Shown here: piece after piece, positions 9,185 to 17,360 of the stretch
How positions within the stretch are numbered: the first letter of the stretch is position 1
How the letters are laid out: every line of letters begins with the position of its first letter
Assembly (NCBI GenBank): GCA_009928005.1
Contig: RFVO01000005.1
Location: forward strand, 1 to 57,450
Origin: Chitinophagia bacterium
Lineage (GTDB): Bacteria; Bacteroidota; Bacteroidia; Chitinophagales; Chitinophagaceae
Direction of reading: 5' to 3'
Length of the DNA stretch: 57,450 nt
The notes under the pieces: generated by a model
The model's input: only the letters and a program-made list of their open reading frames with translations
The model's database searches: none
Told to the model about the DNA's origin: nothing
Position numbers and translations under genes: made by a program

Positions 9185-9222
9185 ACTAATAATTTTAGTG
9201 CAATTTACTAATATATTTAGTA
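9185..9222. promoter_or_regulatory. Two tandem operators ACTAA-N5-TTAGT in front of the XRE-S24 gene
   Basis: Site 1 is ACTAA-TAATT-TTAGT at 9185-9199 and site 2 is ACTAA-TATAT-TTAGT at 9207-9221, with an extra flanking T/A pair making a perfect 6-bp arm. Centres are 22 bp apart, about two helical turns. Site 1 ends one base before the start codon of the repressor gene. This is the arrangement expected for cooperative binding by a dimeric repressor to its own promoter. Confidence 0.7.
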
Positions 9223-9381
9223 TTACCAAATTTTTTCATAATTATTTTTAATAATTTTAAATAATAGATTTTCAAATAAACAGAGATCAAAAAATAATTT
9301 CTGCCAATTTCCCTTTAACCAGCTTCCTTTCCAACCCGGTAACTTATTTTGTTGCAAGACCCTTAGTTGGTAACTTGCAGT

Positions 9382-10167
9382 ATGGCAAAGAGTAAAACTG
9401 AAAAACCCGTTATTTTAATAACGAATGATGATAGTATAAGTGCCCCTGGAATTAAGGCACTTGTTGATGCAGTAAAGGACCTTGGTAAGGTAGTTGTAGT
9501 CGCACCCGACAAACCTCAAAGTGGTATGGGTCATGCCATTACCTTGGGACAACATTTAAGATTACAAAAAGCACATATTGTGGATGGCGTAGAAGCCTAT
9601 ACTTGCAGCGGTACCCCTGTGGACTGTGTAAAATTAGCAGTAGATAAAGTATTACATCACAAGCCTACTATTTGCTTAAGTGGTATTAACCATGGTGCCA
9701 ACCATTCTATTAATGTAATTTATTCAGGCACTATGTCTGCAGCCTTGGAAGCATCAATTGAAAGTATTCCTAGTATTGGTTTTAGTTTATTAGATTTAAG
9801 TATTGATGCCGATTTTACCGCAGCGAAACATTTTGCACGAATTATTGTAAAACAATTACTAGCCGATAAAAAATTAGATAAGCATTTATGCTTGAATGTA
9901 AATATTCCTAAAGTAGCTACCAGCTTAATCAAAGGAATTAAAATTTGCAAACAGTCTTATGCTAAATATGATGAGAAGTTTGTAGAAAGAACCGATCCGC
10001 ACGGAAAAAAATATTATTGGCTAACGGGCGAGTTTGTCAATTTTGATAAATCAAAAGATACCGATGTTTGGGCTTTGAAGAATAATTATGTGAGTGTGGT
10101 ACCTGTTCAATTTGATTTGACCAATCATGTGATTAAAGAAAAGCTTTCTAAAAAATGGAAATGGTAA
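9382..10167 (+). CDS. surE: 5'/3'-nucleotidase SurE
   Basis: SurE is a metal-dependent phosphatase that removes phosphate from nucleoside monophosphates and is often linked to stationary-phase survival. The 261-residue protein has ILITNDDSISAPGI at residues 11-24 with the metal-binding Asp pair, PDKPQSGMGHAIT near 50, YTCSGTPVDCVKLA near 80 and LSGINHGANHSINVIYSGT near 100. The ATG at 9382 (MAKSKTEK) fits the family; an in-frame TTG at 9367 would add five residues with no support. It is the first gene of a likely surE-small membrane protein-lpxB operon. Confidence 0.94.
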   Translation: MAKSKTEKPVILITNDDSISAPGIKALVDAVKDLGKVVVVAPDKPQSGMGHAITLGQHLRLQKAHIVDGVEAYTCSGTPVDCVKLAVDKVLHHKPTICLSGINHGANHSINVIYSGTMSAALEASIESIPSIGFSLLDLSIDADFTAAKHFARIIVKQLLADKKLDKHLCLNVNIPKVATSLIKGIKICKQSYAKYDEKFVERTDPHGKKYYWLTGEFVNFDKSKDTDVWALKNNYVSVVPVQFDLTNHVIKEKLSKKWKW

Positions 10168-10189
10168 TTTCAATTGAATAGGTTGTAAA

Positions 10190-10483
10190 ATGATACAAAG
10201 AGATAATTATATACTAGGTGTTCTTATTGGTTTGCTAATGCCGTTTATAGGTTTCTTCGGATTTTACGAATACCGTTTTAGCTTATTTAGTTTTCAAGAA
10301 TTCTTAGCACTTCTTAATCAACAGAAGTCTTTACTTTCTGCTATGATAAGTATATCACTTCTGCTTAATGGTGCAGTACTAACTTATTTTTTCCAAAAGC
10401 AGCTAGATAAAACGGCTAAAGGAATATTTTTTACTACCTGTGTTTACGCAATCATTGCTATTGCATGTAAATGGTTTTTATAA
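10190..10483 (+). CDS. Small membrane protein of unknown function between surE and lpxB
   Basis: I do not recognise this 97-residue protein as a named family. It shows three hydrophobic stretches: ILGVLIGLLMPFIGFFGFY (about 8-26), a central LLSAMISISLLLNGAVLTYFF (about 48-68) and a C-terminal segment IFFTTCVYAIIAIACKWFL reaching the last residue. That suggests an integral membrane protein with a loop at about 27-45. Its stop codon at 10481-10483 is immediately followed by the lpxB ATG, so the two are probably translationally coupled, and surE ends 22 nt upstream. The position suggests a role in the envelope, possibly with lipid A synthesis, but that is inference from neighbours alone. Confidence 0.75.
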   Translation: MIQRDNYILGVLIGLLMPFIGFFGFYEYRFSLFSFQEFLALLNQQKSLLSAMISISLLLNGAVLTYFFQKQLDKTAKGIFFTTCVYAIIAIACKWFL

Positions 10484-11599
10484 ATGAAATATTATATTAT
10501 TGCTGGAGAAGCCAGCGGAGATTTACACGGTGCCAACTTAATTAAATCAATTAAGTCAATGGATCAGCATGCACAAATTCAGTGCTGGGGTGGCGAACTC
10601 ATGCAAGCAGCAGGAGGTCATTTAGTAAAACATTATAGAGAATTAGCCTATATGGGTTTTGTAGAAGTAGCCTTAAACCTTTCTACTATTTTAAACAATA
10701 TTCGTTTTTGTAAAAAAGATATTAAAGCCTTTGCACCTAATGTGCTTATTTGTATCGACTATCCTGGTTTTAATTTACGAATAGCGAAATGGGCTAAGCA
10801 AGAAAAAATAAAAGTAGTTTACTTTATTGCACCACAAGTTTGGGCTTGGAAAGAAAATAGAGTACCTGCCATGCGCACAAGTATTGACCGTTTATTATGT
10901 ATTCTTCCTTTTGAGAAAAAATATTTTAAAGATAGGTGGGACTGGGAAGTTGATTATATTGGACATCCCTTAATGGAAGTGATTGCAGCTCAAAATAATT
11001 TAGCACATCCTCTACCTAGTTTGCAAGGTCAAAATATTATTGCGCTTTTACCAGGAAGTAGAAAGCAAGAAATAGAAAAGAAATTACCACTAATGTTAAG
11101 CGTAGCTATTCATTTTCCAGCTTACCAGTTTGTAGTAGCTCAAGCGCCCGGTTTAAATGACGAATGGTTTAATAATTTAATTAGCCCTCAACTGAATGTG
11201 CATGTTGTAAAAGCAAGTACTTATGCATTACTGCAACATAGCAAAGCTGCCCTAGTTACTAGCGGTACAGCTACTTTAGAAACAGCCTTATTGAATGTGC
11301 CACAAGTTGTTTGTTATAAAGGAAGTCCTATTACTTATGCACTCGCTAAATTTTTTGTAAAAATTAAATTTATTGCGCTTGTGAATTTAATAATGGAAAA
11401 AGAAGTAGTGAAAGAGTTAATTCAAAATGAATTAAATACAAACAATTTAGTTATAGAATTATCTAAATTATTGCAAGATAGCAAAACGCAAAATGAAATT
11501 AATGCCAACTATGCAGCCTTAAAAGACATACTCATGACAGGCGAAAAGGCCACAGACCTAGCTGCAGAAATAATTATGGAGACCATTCAGAAAAAATAG
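10484..11599 (+). CDS. lpxB: Lipid-A-disaccharide synthase
   Basis: LpxB, a GT19 glycosyltransferase at the inner membrane, condenses UDP-2,3-diacylglucosamine with lipid X to form the lipid A disaccharide. The 371-residue protein begins MKYYIIAGEASGDLHGANL, continues with the conserved AYMGFVEV near 60, VYFIAPQVWAWKENR near 115, IALLPGSRKQEIEKKLP near 190 and VTSGTATLETALLNVPQVV near 265. All are standard LpxB landmarks. The start codon abuts the stop of the preceding small membrane gene, which supports a single operon. It confirms a Gram-negative envelope. Confidence 0.95.
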   Translation: MKYYIIAGEASGDLHGANLIKSIKSMDQHAQIQCWGGELMQAAGGHLVKHYRELAYMGFVEVALNLSTILNNIRFCKKDIKAFAPNVLICIDYPGFNLRIAKWAKQEKIKVVYFIAPQVWAWKENRVPAMRTSIDRLLCILPFEKKYFKDRWDWEVDYIGHPLMEVIAAQNNLAHPLPSLQGQNIIALLPGSRKQEIEKKLPLMLSVAIHFPAYQFVVAQAPGLNDEWFNNLISPQLNVHVVKASTYALLQHSKAALVTSGTATLETALLNVPQVVCYKGSPITYALAKFFVKIKFIALVNLIMEKEVVKELIQNELNTNNLVIELSKLLQDSKTQNEINANYAALKDILMTGEKATDLAAEIIMETIQKK

Positions 11600-11658
11600 G
11601 CTACTTGAATTTATGAGCTATCCTCCACTTTTATATCTTTCTTACTTACTTATCTCGC

Positions 11659-11838
11659 TTATTTTCTGAAATAAGGAATGATTAGAAATTTGAATAGCAT
11701 TACTAACAAGCCTACAATAAACATCAACAAAGAAAGTCGATTCATGCCATGCATGGCTTTCATCATCCCTGTTCTTTCTTGATTCGGATCTCGCTTTACT
11801 ATAAATAAGTACTCCCCAATTTGTCTTAAAAATTTCAT
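11659..11838 (-). CDS. Small single-pass membrane protein, DUF6728-like
   Basis: A 59-residue reading frame starts at the ATG at 11838 with MKFLRQIGEYLFIVKRDPNQ, then MKAMHGMNRLS and one transmembrane segment LLMFIVGLLVMLFKFLIIPY at about residues 37-56, ending in FRK. The pattern 'IGEYLF..K.DPN...MHG.NR' followed by a membrane helix is one I associate with a short Bacteroidota family annotated DUF6728; that assignment is from memory. It fills the gap between lpxB and metX, on the metX strand, with its stop toward lpxB. Its start is only 22 nt from the metX stop codon, so it may be co-transcribed downstream of metX. Function is unknown. Confidence 0.75.
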   Translation of the reverse strand: MKFLRQIGEYLFIVKRDPNQERTGMMKAMHGMNRLSLLMFIVGLLVMLFKFLIIPYFRK

Positions 11839-11860
11839 AGGTTTCTTTTTGTAAAGTTAG

Positions 11861-12883
11861 TTAAACTTGCTTCGTTAACCATGCTTTTAAATGAGCAGTA
11901 ATTTGAACAGACTCAATAATAAATCCATCATGGCCATAGACTGAATCAATTGCTACTAATGTAGCGTTGGGCATATGTTGTTCCATAAAACGTTGTTCAT
12001 CTAAGGGACACAAAATATCGCTATTAATTCCCATTATGAAAGTGGGTATTTGAATAGTGCCTAATGTTTTAATTAAATCGCCGCCTCTTTTACGGGCTAA
12101 ATGATGACTATCCATTGACTTAGTAAGTAACCAATAACTATAAGCGTTGAACCTGTTTACTAATTTATCACCTTGATAATTAATATATGAAGATGCTTTA
12201 AAATTATCTATTTTTTCAGGATCCTCGTCGGTTTGTTTCTCTTGATAAATTCCATAATTGCGATAAGTTAACATACCAATGGCTCTGGCTGCTTTTAGTC
12301 CCTTGGCTCCAGCATTGGGTGTGGGTTCTTTCCAAGTACAATCGGCCTCAATTGCTAAACGTTGTGCAGTATGAACTGCTACCCCCCAAGCACTCTCTGA
12401 TGGTGAGGTTGCAATTAAAAACATTTTATTAATAACGGTAGGTTCAAATATTGCCCATTCTAATGCTTGATAGCCACCCATACTTCCTCCTAATAATAAA
12501 TCAATGGAATCTATGCCTAAATGAGTTTTTAATAAAATATGCGCCTTCACCATATCACGTATCGTAACCGTTGGGAAATTATCAAAACTAATATCGGTGC
12601 CAATAGTCTCTGAACTTAAGGGTCCTGTAGAACCATAACAAGAACCAATAATATTTGCACAAACAATAAAGTAATCTGTAGGATTAATAATGGCCCCCTC
12701 ACCTACTAGCCCCTTCCACCAATCGGCGGCATCTGAATTAGCGGTAAGCGCATGACATACCCAGGCCACTTTCTTACCAGGGCTAAATGTACCATAGGTA
12801 TGATAGGCAATAGTTAGCTTAGGCAGGCTCACCCCACATTCTAAGGTAAAAGGACTTTGATATTTATAGATCTTAGGCTCCAT
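11861..12883 (-). CDS. metX: Homoserine O-acetyltransferase
   Basis: MetX acetylates homoserine with acetyl-CoA, the activation step of methionine synthesis. The 340-residue alpha/beta-hydrolase has CHALTANSDAADWW near residue 44, the nucleophile elbow GGSMGGYQALEWA (Ser near 135), the Asp in GINSDILCPLDEQ near 285 and the His in VYGHDGFIIES near 318, completing the triad. LGPSSETIG-type residues (TGPLSSETIGTD) near 87 are typical of MetX. Sequence alone does not exclude a homoserine succinyltransferase activity, which some MetX proteins have. It is divergent from the OsmC-like gene and metZ, forming a methionine locus. Confidence 0.92.
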   Translation of the reverse strand: MEPKIYKYQSPFTLECGVSLPKLTIAYHTYGTFSPGKKVAWVCHALTANSDAADWWKGLVGEGAIINPTDYFIVCANIIGSCYGSTGPLSSETIGTDISFDNFPTVTIRDMVKAHILLKTHLGIDSIDLLLGGSMGGYQALEWAIFEPTVINKMFLIATSPSESAWGVAVHTAQRLAIEADCTWKEPTPNAGAKGLKAARAIGMLTYRNYGIYQEKQTDEDPEKIDNFKASSYINYQGDKLVNRFNAYSYWLLTKSMDSHHLARKRGGDLIKTLGTIQIPTFIMGINSDILCPLDEQRFMEQHMPNATLVAIDSVYGHDGFIIESVQITAHLKAWLTKQV

Positions 12884-12922
12884 TTTTTCTTATTCTAATG
12901 CAAAGTAACTATCTATTTGAAT

Positions 12923-12930
12923 TACATTTG
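12923..12930 (+). promoter_or_regulatory. -7 box (TACATTTG) for the OsmC-like gene and metZ
   Basis: A perfect TAnnTTTG octamer in the 94-bp metX/OsmC divergent region, 47 nt before the OsmC-like start codon. No clear -33 element is seen at the expected spacing. Confidence 0.45.
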
Positions 12931-12977
12931 CATAATCATTAGAATTTATATTTCAATATACTAACAATTATTATTTT

Positions 12978-13397
12978 ATGGCCAGGATGGTTGTAACAAG
13001 AATGAACGATGGATTTGCATTTAATGCAGTAGATGAAGCCCATAATCACATGAGGTTGGATATTCCCGTTGACCAAGGCGGCCATGGAACAGGACTCAGA
13101 CCTATGCAAACATTATTGAGCGCATTGGGTGCTTGTAGTGGTGTTGATATTGTAATGATTTTAAACAAACAAAAAGAAAAGATAGAGTTTTTTGAAATGA
13201 TCATTGATGGAGAACGTGAAACAGGTAAAGAACCCGCTTTGTGGAAGACAGTTCATATTGTTTTCAAATTTAAAGGAACTATGACCAAAGAGAAAGCAGA
13301 AAAAGCTTGCGCATTGTCTATTGATAAATATTGTTCTGTAGCAGCTACCCTTAGAGCAGCGGGTGCTATTATAAGTTGGGAAGTGGAGATAGGATAA
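12978..13397 (+). CDS. OsmC/Ohr-family protein
   Basis: OsmC-family proteins are homodimeric thiol peroxidases that reduce organic hydroperoxides; some members have other roles. This 139-residue protein has the conserved first cysteine in LGACSGVDIVMIL near residue 54 and the second in IDKYCSVAATLRAAG near 118, the spacing expected for the redox pair. GHGTGLRPMQTLLSALGAC matches the OsmC core. It begins 94 nt from the divergent metX start and lies 47 nt upstream of metZ, so it is likely in one transcript with metZ. The link to sulfur metabolism is positional only; the exact substrate cannot be assigned. Confidence 0.88.
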   Translation: MARMVVTRMNDGFAFNAVDEAHNHMRLDIPVDQGGHGTGLRPMQTLLSALGACSGVDIVMILNKQKEKIEFFEMIIDGERETGKEPALWKTVHIVFKFKGTMTKEKAEKACALSIDKYCSVAATLRAAGAIISWEVEIG

Positions 13398-13444
13398 GAT
13401 GGAATAAAATAGTTTGATAACGAAATAGATTTTAAAATAATTGT

Positions 13445-14611
13445 ATGAAGCATACGCAATCAAAATTAATTAGAACGCAGATTCCAAGAACAGCTGAAGG
13501 GGAACATGCGAGTCCAATGTATCTAACAAGTAGTTTTTGTTTTGATAATGCCGAAGATATGCGTGCTGCTTTTGCAGATGAAACGGATGTTAATATTTAT
13601 AGCCGTTTTTCTAACCCGAATGTGCAAGAATTTATAGACCGTTTATGTATTTTAGAAAATGCAGAAGCAGGTTTTGCGACTGCTACTGGAATGAGTGCGG
13701 TGTTTGGATCTTTTATGGCTTTATTAAAAAAAGGAGATCATCTTTTGTCATGCGAGTCAGTTTTTGGAAGTACACATACTGTTGTTTCTAAATACTTACC
13801 TAAATATGGAATTGATTTTAGTTATATAAGTGCGAATGCTACTGCCGCTCAGTGGGAAGCAGCCATTACACCTCAAACCAAAATGATTTATATAGAAACC
13901 CCTACTAATCCTGGATTAGAAGTGATAGATATTGCCATGGTAAGTGCCATTGCTAAAAAGCATAATATTATTTTAAATGTCGATAATTGCTTTGCTACAC
14001 CCATTGGTCAAACCCCAATCGATTTAGGTGCCGACATTGTTATTCATTCAGCTACTAAATGGATAGATGGGCAAGGTCGTGTTTTAGGAGGAGCAATTGT
14101 AGGTCGCAAAAATTTAATACATGAAATTTATTTATTCTGTCGTGCAACTGGCCCTTCTCTTTCTCCTTTCAATGCATGGGTTTTAAGTAAAAGTTTAGAA
14201 ACATTAGAAGTTAGAATGGAAAGACATTCTAGTAATGCATTATTTGTTGCAGAAAAATTAGAAGGTCATTCAAAAATTAACTTTGTAAAATATCCTTTCT
14301 TAACATCGCACCCTCATTATAGCATTGCTAAAAAGCAAATGAAAAATGGGGGTGGTATTCTTTGTTTTGAAATCAAAGGAGGTATTGAAGCAGGCCGCAA
14401 ATTTTTAAATAATATTAAAATGCTATCTCTTACTGCTAATTTAGGAGATACTAGAAGTATTGCTTCCCACCCAGCTAGCACTACACATGCAAAACTTTCT
14501 CCAGCAGAAAGAGCTGCGGTTAGTATTAGCGATGGCCTCATCAGAATATCGGTTGGCCTTGAACATAAGGAAGACATTGTAGCTGATATTTTACAAGCAT
14601 TGGAAGCTTAA
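13445..14611 (+). CDS. metZ: O-acyl-homoserine sulfhydrylase (MetZ-like PLP enzyme)
   Basis: This Cys/Met-metabolism PLP enzyme of 388 residues most resembles MetZ, which makes homocysteine directly from an O-acylhomoserine and sulfide. Seen are SNPNVQEFIDRLCILENAEA near 58, ATGMSAVFGSFMALL near 78, DNCFATPIGQTPIDLGADI near 180 and the PLP-lysine segment HSATKWIDGQGRVLGGA near 200. SLTANLGDTRSIASHPAST near 330 is typical of the superfamily. The nearby gene is metX (acetyl transfer), so the substrate here is more likely O-acetylhomoserine than the O-succinyl form that named MetZ. Cystathionine gamma-synthase is the main alternative. Confidence 0.85.
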   Translation: MKHTQSKLIRTQIPRTAEGEHASPMYLTSSFCFDNAEDMRAAFADETDVNIYSRFSNPNVQEFIDRLCILENAEAGFATATGMSAVFGSFMALLKKGDHLLSCESVFGSTHTVVSKYLPKYGIDFSYISANATAAQWEAAITPQTKMIYIETPTNPGLEVIDIAMVSAIAKKHNIILNVDNCFATPIGQTPIDLGADIVIHSATKWIDGQGRVLGGAIVGRKNLIHEIYLFCRATGPSLSPFNAWVLSKSLETLEVRMERHSSNALFVAEKLEGHSKINFVKYPFLTSHPHYSIAKKQMKNGGGILCFEIKGGIEAGRKFLNNIKMLSLTANLGDTRSIASHPASTTHAKLSPAERAAVSISDGLIRISVGLEHKEDIVADILQALEA

Positions 14612-14726
14612 TATTTATTCTATATTTATTCTATTTTTAATTCTTTTTTCATCATTTTTTTGTGCGCTAAAAGGCAATATTGCAATTTTTTGAGTATATT
14701 GAATACGCTTAAAAACAGCTCTTTAT

Positions 14727-15935
14727 ATGAAAACTAAAATTAGCGTAATGCTTTCTTCCATGATGTTCCTACAATATTATATTTGGGGTGCATGGTATGT
14801 AACTATGGGCACTTATATGGGTGAAATTTTAAAGTCAACAGGGCTTGATATTGGAGCTGCATATAGTGCTGTAGCTATTGCGACTATTTTTAGCCCTTTT
14901 TTTGTAGGTATGATTGCCGATCGCTTTTTTGCTGCTCAAAAAATTATGGGTGTCTTACATTTTGTAGGCGCAGCCTTACTTTTTTATGCTACTAAGGCTA
15001 ATAATGGAAATTTTTACTGGGTTATTTTAGTTTACGCATTATTATACATGCCTACGATTGCATTAAGTAATAGTGTAGCCTTCGCTCAAATGACCGACCC
15101 TGGTAAACAATTCCCCTGGATACGTGTATTTGGAACCTTAGGTTGGATAGCGGCAGGTATAGTTATTGGACAATTAGGTATTGAAAAAACAGAAGGTACA
15201 TTTTATGTAGCTGCTGCGGTTTCTGCCTTCTTAGGCTTATTAAGTTTTGCACTACCTAATACACCACCTAAAGCACAGGCAGAAAAAGTAACAGTGGGAT
15301 CTATTTTAGGAACCGATGCCTTTGTATTATTTAAATCAAGATCCTTTTTTATATTCTTTGTATCAGCTATTTTAATTTGTATTCCTCTTTCATTTTATTA
15401 TGGATTCGCTAATCCTTTTTTAAATGAAGTAGGTTTACAAAACGCAGCTAGTAAAATGACTATGGGTCAAATGTCTGAGGCCTTATTTATTTTAGCTATT
15501 CCTTTTATGTTTAATAGAGTGGGTGTAAAAAATATGTTGATATTAGGTATTAGTGCGTGGTTACTCCGTTATGTATTTTTTGCGTATGGCAATATGGAAC
15601 ATAGTTGGATGTTATATGCGGGTATTATCTTACACGGTGTTTGTTACGACTTCTTTTTTGTTACAGGTTATATGTACACTGAGAAAAAAGCAGGTGAAAA
15701 AATTAAGAATGCTGCTCAGGGCTTATTTACATTTGCAACCTATGGTGTGGGTATGTATATAGGTACATTGTATAGTGGTCATGTAGTGGATCAATATAAA
15801 ATAGCTACTGCTGTAGATGCAGCTAGTCAGCACAACTGGCAAAGTATATGGTTAGTGCCAGCGGCTATTGCAGGGGCGGTTTTAATTGCCTTTATTTTAT
15901 TTTTTAAAGAGAAAAAAGAAACAGTAGCCGTTTGA
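14727..15935 (+). CDS. MFS transporter, nucleoside:H+ symporter-like
   Basis: A polytopic inner-membrane protein of 402 residues with about 12 hydrophobic segments. It begins MKTKISVMLSSMMFLQYYIW followed by GAWYVTMGTYMGE, the N-terminal signature of NupG/XapB-like permeases. The first cytoplasmic loop FVGMIADRFFAAQKIMG is an MFS motif A variant. In Bacteroidota such permeases often stand beside sugar-catabolic genes rather than nucleoside genes, and here the next gene is a Gfo/Idh/MocA oxidoreductase 100 nt downstream on the same strand. A sugar or glycoside substrate is therefore plausible, but neither substrate is shown by the sequence. Confidence 0.83.
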   Translation: MKTKISVMLSSMMFLQYYIWGAWYVTMGTYMGEILKSTGLDIGAAYSAVAIATIFSPFFVGMIADRFFAAQKIMGVLHFVGAALLFYATKANNGNFYWVILVYALLYMPTIALSNSVAFAQMTDPGKQFPWIRVFGTLGWIAAGIVIGQLGIEKTEGTFYVAAAVSAFLGLLSFALPNTPPKAQAEKVTVGSILGTDAFVLFKSRSFFIFFVSAILICIPLSFYYGFANPFLNEVGLQNAASKMTMGQMSEALFILAIPFMFNRVGVKNMLILGISAWLLRYVFFAYGNMEHSWMLYAGIILHGVCYDFFFVTGYMYTEKKAGEKIKNAAQGLFTFATYGVGMYIGTLYSGHVVDQYKIATAVDAASQHNWQSIWLVPAAIAGAVLIAFILFFKEKKETVAV

Positions 15936-16035
15936 TAATAGAAATTTTAATTATTAATACTTCAAGCATTATTAAATTAAACATACAAATACCTATTAAA
16001 AAAAATCAATTATAAAAATCTAAAAATTATTAAAG

Positions 16036-17226
16036 ATGCGTATTGCAATGTTAGGAGCAGGTTTTATTGGACGTTTTTATGCCGATGCCCTGCAAGGTTA
16101 TAGAAGTAAAGATAAAGTTGTTAGTATTTACGCCCGCCGTGAAGAATCCGCCACCAAGTTTGCTGCAGATTATGGTTGTGCTCACTGGACTACCGATATG
16201 GAAGCAGCTATCTCCCACCCCGACGTAGATGTAGTATGTATTGCCCTTCCGAATAATATTCATGAGATTGCTGTGATGTTATGTTGCAAACATAAAAAGG
16301 CAGTTATGACTACTAAGCCTTTAGGACGTAACGGTGAAGAAGCAAAGCGCATGTTAATTGCTGTGGAAGAAGCGGGTATATTTAATGGTTATTTAGAAGA
16401 CCTTGTTTATACCCCTAAATTTATCAAGGCTAATCAAAGTGTGAAAGAAGGTGCAGTAGGAAGAATCTTATGGGCAAAGTCTCGTGAAACACATCCTGGC
16501 CCCCATAGTGATTGGTTCTGGGATATTGAACAAGCAGGTGGTGGTTGTATTTTAGACCTAGGTTGTCATTGCGTAGAAATTTCAAGATCCTATATTGGGA
16601 AAGATATCAAGCCCGTTGAAGTAATGTGTTGGGCAGATACACAAGTAAAACCTATTGATGCAGAAGACCATGCCATTGGACTTGTAAAATATGAAAATGG
16701 TGCTATTGGACAATTTGAAGTAAGCTGGACATTCAGAGGTGGCTTAGATTTACGCGATGAAGTAATGGGCACAGAAGGTACTATTTGGATTAATAGTTTT
16801 TTAAGAACTGGATTTGAAATGTTTACCACCGGAAAAGGAGGCGATTATATTTCAGAAAAATCGGAAAGCAATAGCGGTTGGTTGTTTCCAGTAGGTGATG
16901 AATTAAATGAATTAGGTTATAATCATATGTTCATGGATATGTTTAATGCTATGGAAAAAGGCCAAGCCCCTAAAGAAACTTTTTACGATGGTTACATTGT
17001 AAACTGTGTACTAGATGCTGCTTACCGTTCAGCTAAATCTAAATTATGGGAGCCTGTTAAATTAGATATCTGGAGAGGGAAGACAGGCTTATCTAAAGAA
17101 AGTCATTTAGTTGAATATGATAAGGACCATTACTTAATCAAAGAAGAAATGACTCATTATGGTACAAAAAAATTAATCTTAAAGCATAAAACTACGGGTA
17201 AGATTACAGAACAAGTGATTGATTAA
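16036..17226 (+). CDS. Gfo/Idh/MocA-family NAD(P)-dependent oxidoreductase
   Basis: A predicted sugar or cyclitol dehydrogenase of 396 residues. The N-terminal Rossmann fold starts MRIAMLGAGFIGRFYADAL (GxGxxG at residues 7-12); VMTTKPLGRNGEEAKRML near 93 holds the conserved Lys-Pro of the active site. GGGCILDLGCHCVEISRSY near 173 supplies the catalytic Asp-x-Gly-x-x-His region. The C-terminal alpha/beta domain follows. It is probably co-transcribed with the permease upstream, and a TIM-barrel isomerase-like gene lies convergent downstream. That trio is a common sugar-processing set in Bacteroidota. No signal peptide is seen, so it acts in the cytoplasm. Substrate unknown. Confidence 0.88.
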   Translation: MRIAMLGAGFIGRFYADALQGYRSKDKVVSIYARREESATKFAADYGCAHWTTDMEAAISHPDVDVVCIALPNNIHEIAVMLCCKHKKAVMTTKPLGRNGEEAKRMLIAVEEAGIFNGYLEDLVYTPKFIKANQSVKEGAVGRILWAKSRETHPGPHSDWFWDIEQAGGGCILDLGCHCVEISRSYIGKDIKPVEVMCWADTQVKPIDAEDHAIGLVKYENGAIGQFEVSWTFRGGLDLRDEVMGTEGTIWINSFLRTGFEMFTTGKGGDYISEKSESNSGWLFPVGDELNELGYNHMFMDMFNAMEKGQAPKETFYDGYIVNCVLDAAYRSAKSKLWEPVKLDIWRGKTGLSKESHLVEYDKDHYLIKEEMTHYGTKKLILKHKTTGKITEQVID

Positions 17227-17294
17227 TCAACTTTTATTAGCTAAGTATTTTTTTAGCTCTGTTTCAATGCTACTTACTCTTATACTTATAAAAT

Positions 17295-17326
17295 AAAAGC
17301 ACTCCACAAAAGGGAGTGCTTTTTTA
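17295..17326. terminator. Rho-independent terminator shared by convergent genes
   Basis: AAAAGCACTCC pairs with GGAGTGCTTTT around a 7-nt loop and is followed by T on the plus strand; the A-run on the left makes it bidirectional. It lies between the oxidoreductase gene and the TIM-barrel gene. Confidence 0.85.
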
Positions 17327-17360
17327 ATACTCATCTATACCAAAACCTCTGGGGATTAAT

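Noticed and set aside
12884..12977. SAM riboswitch in the metX / OsmC divergent region
   Set aside because: The gap is only 94 bp and shows no conserved SAM-I or SAM-II core; only a -7 box could be supported.
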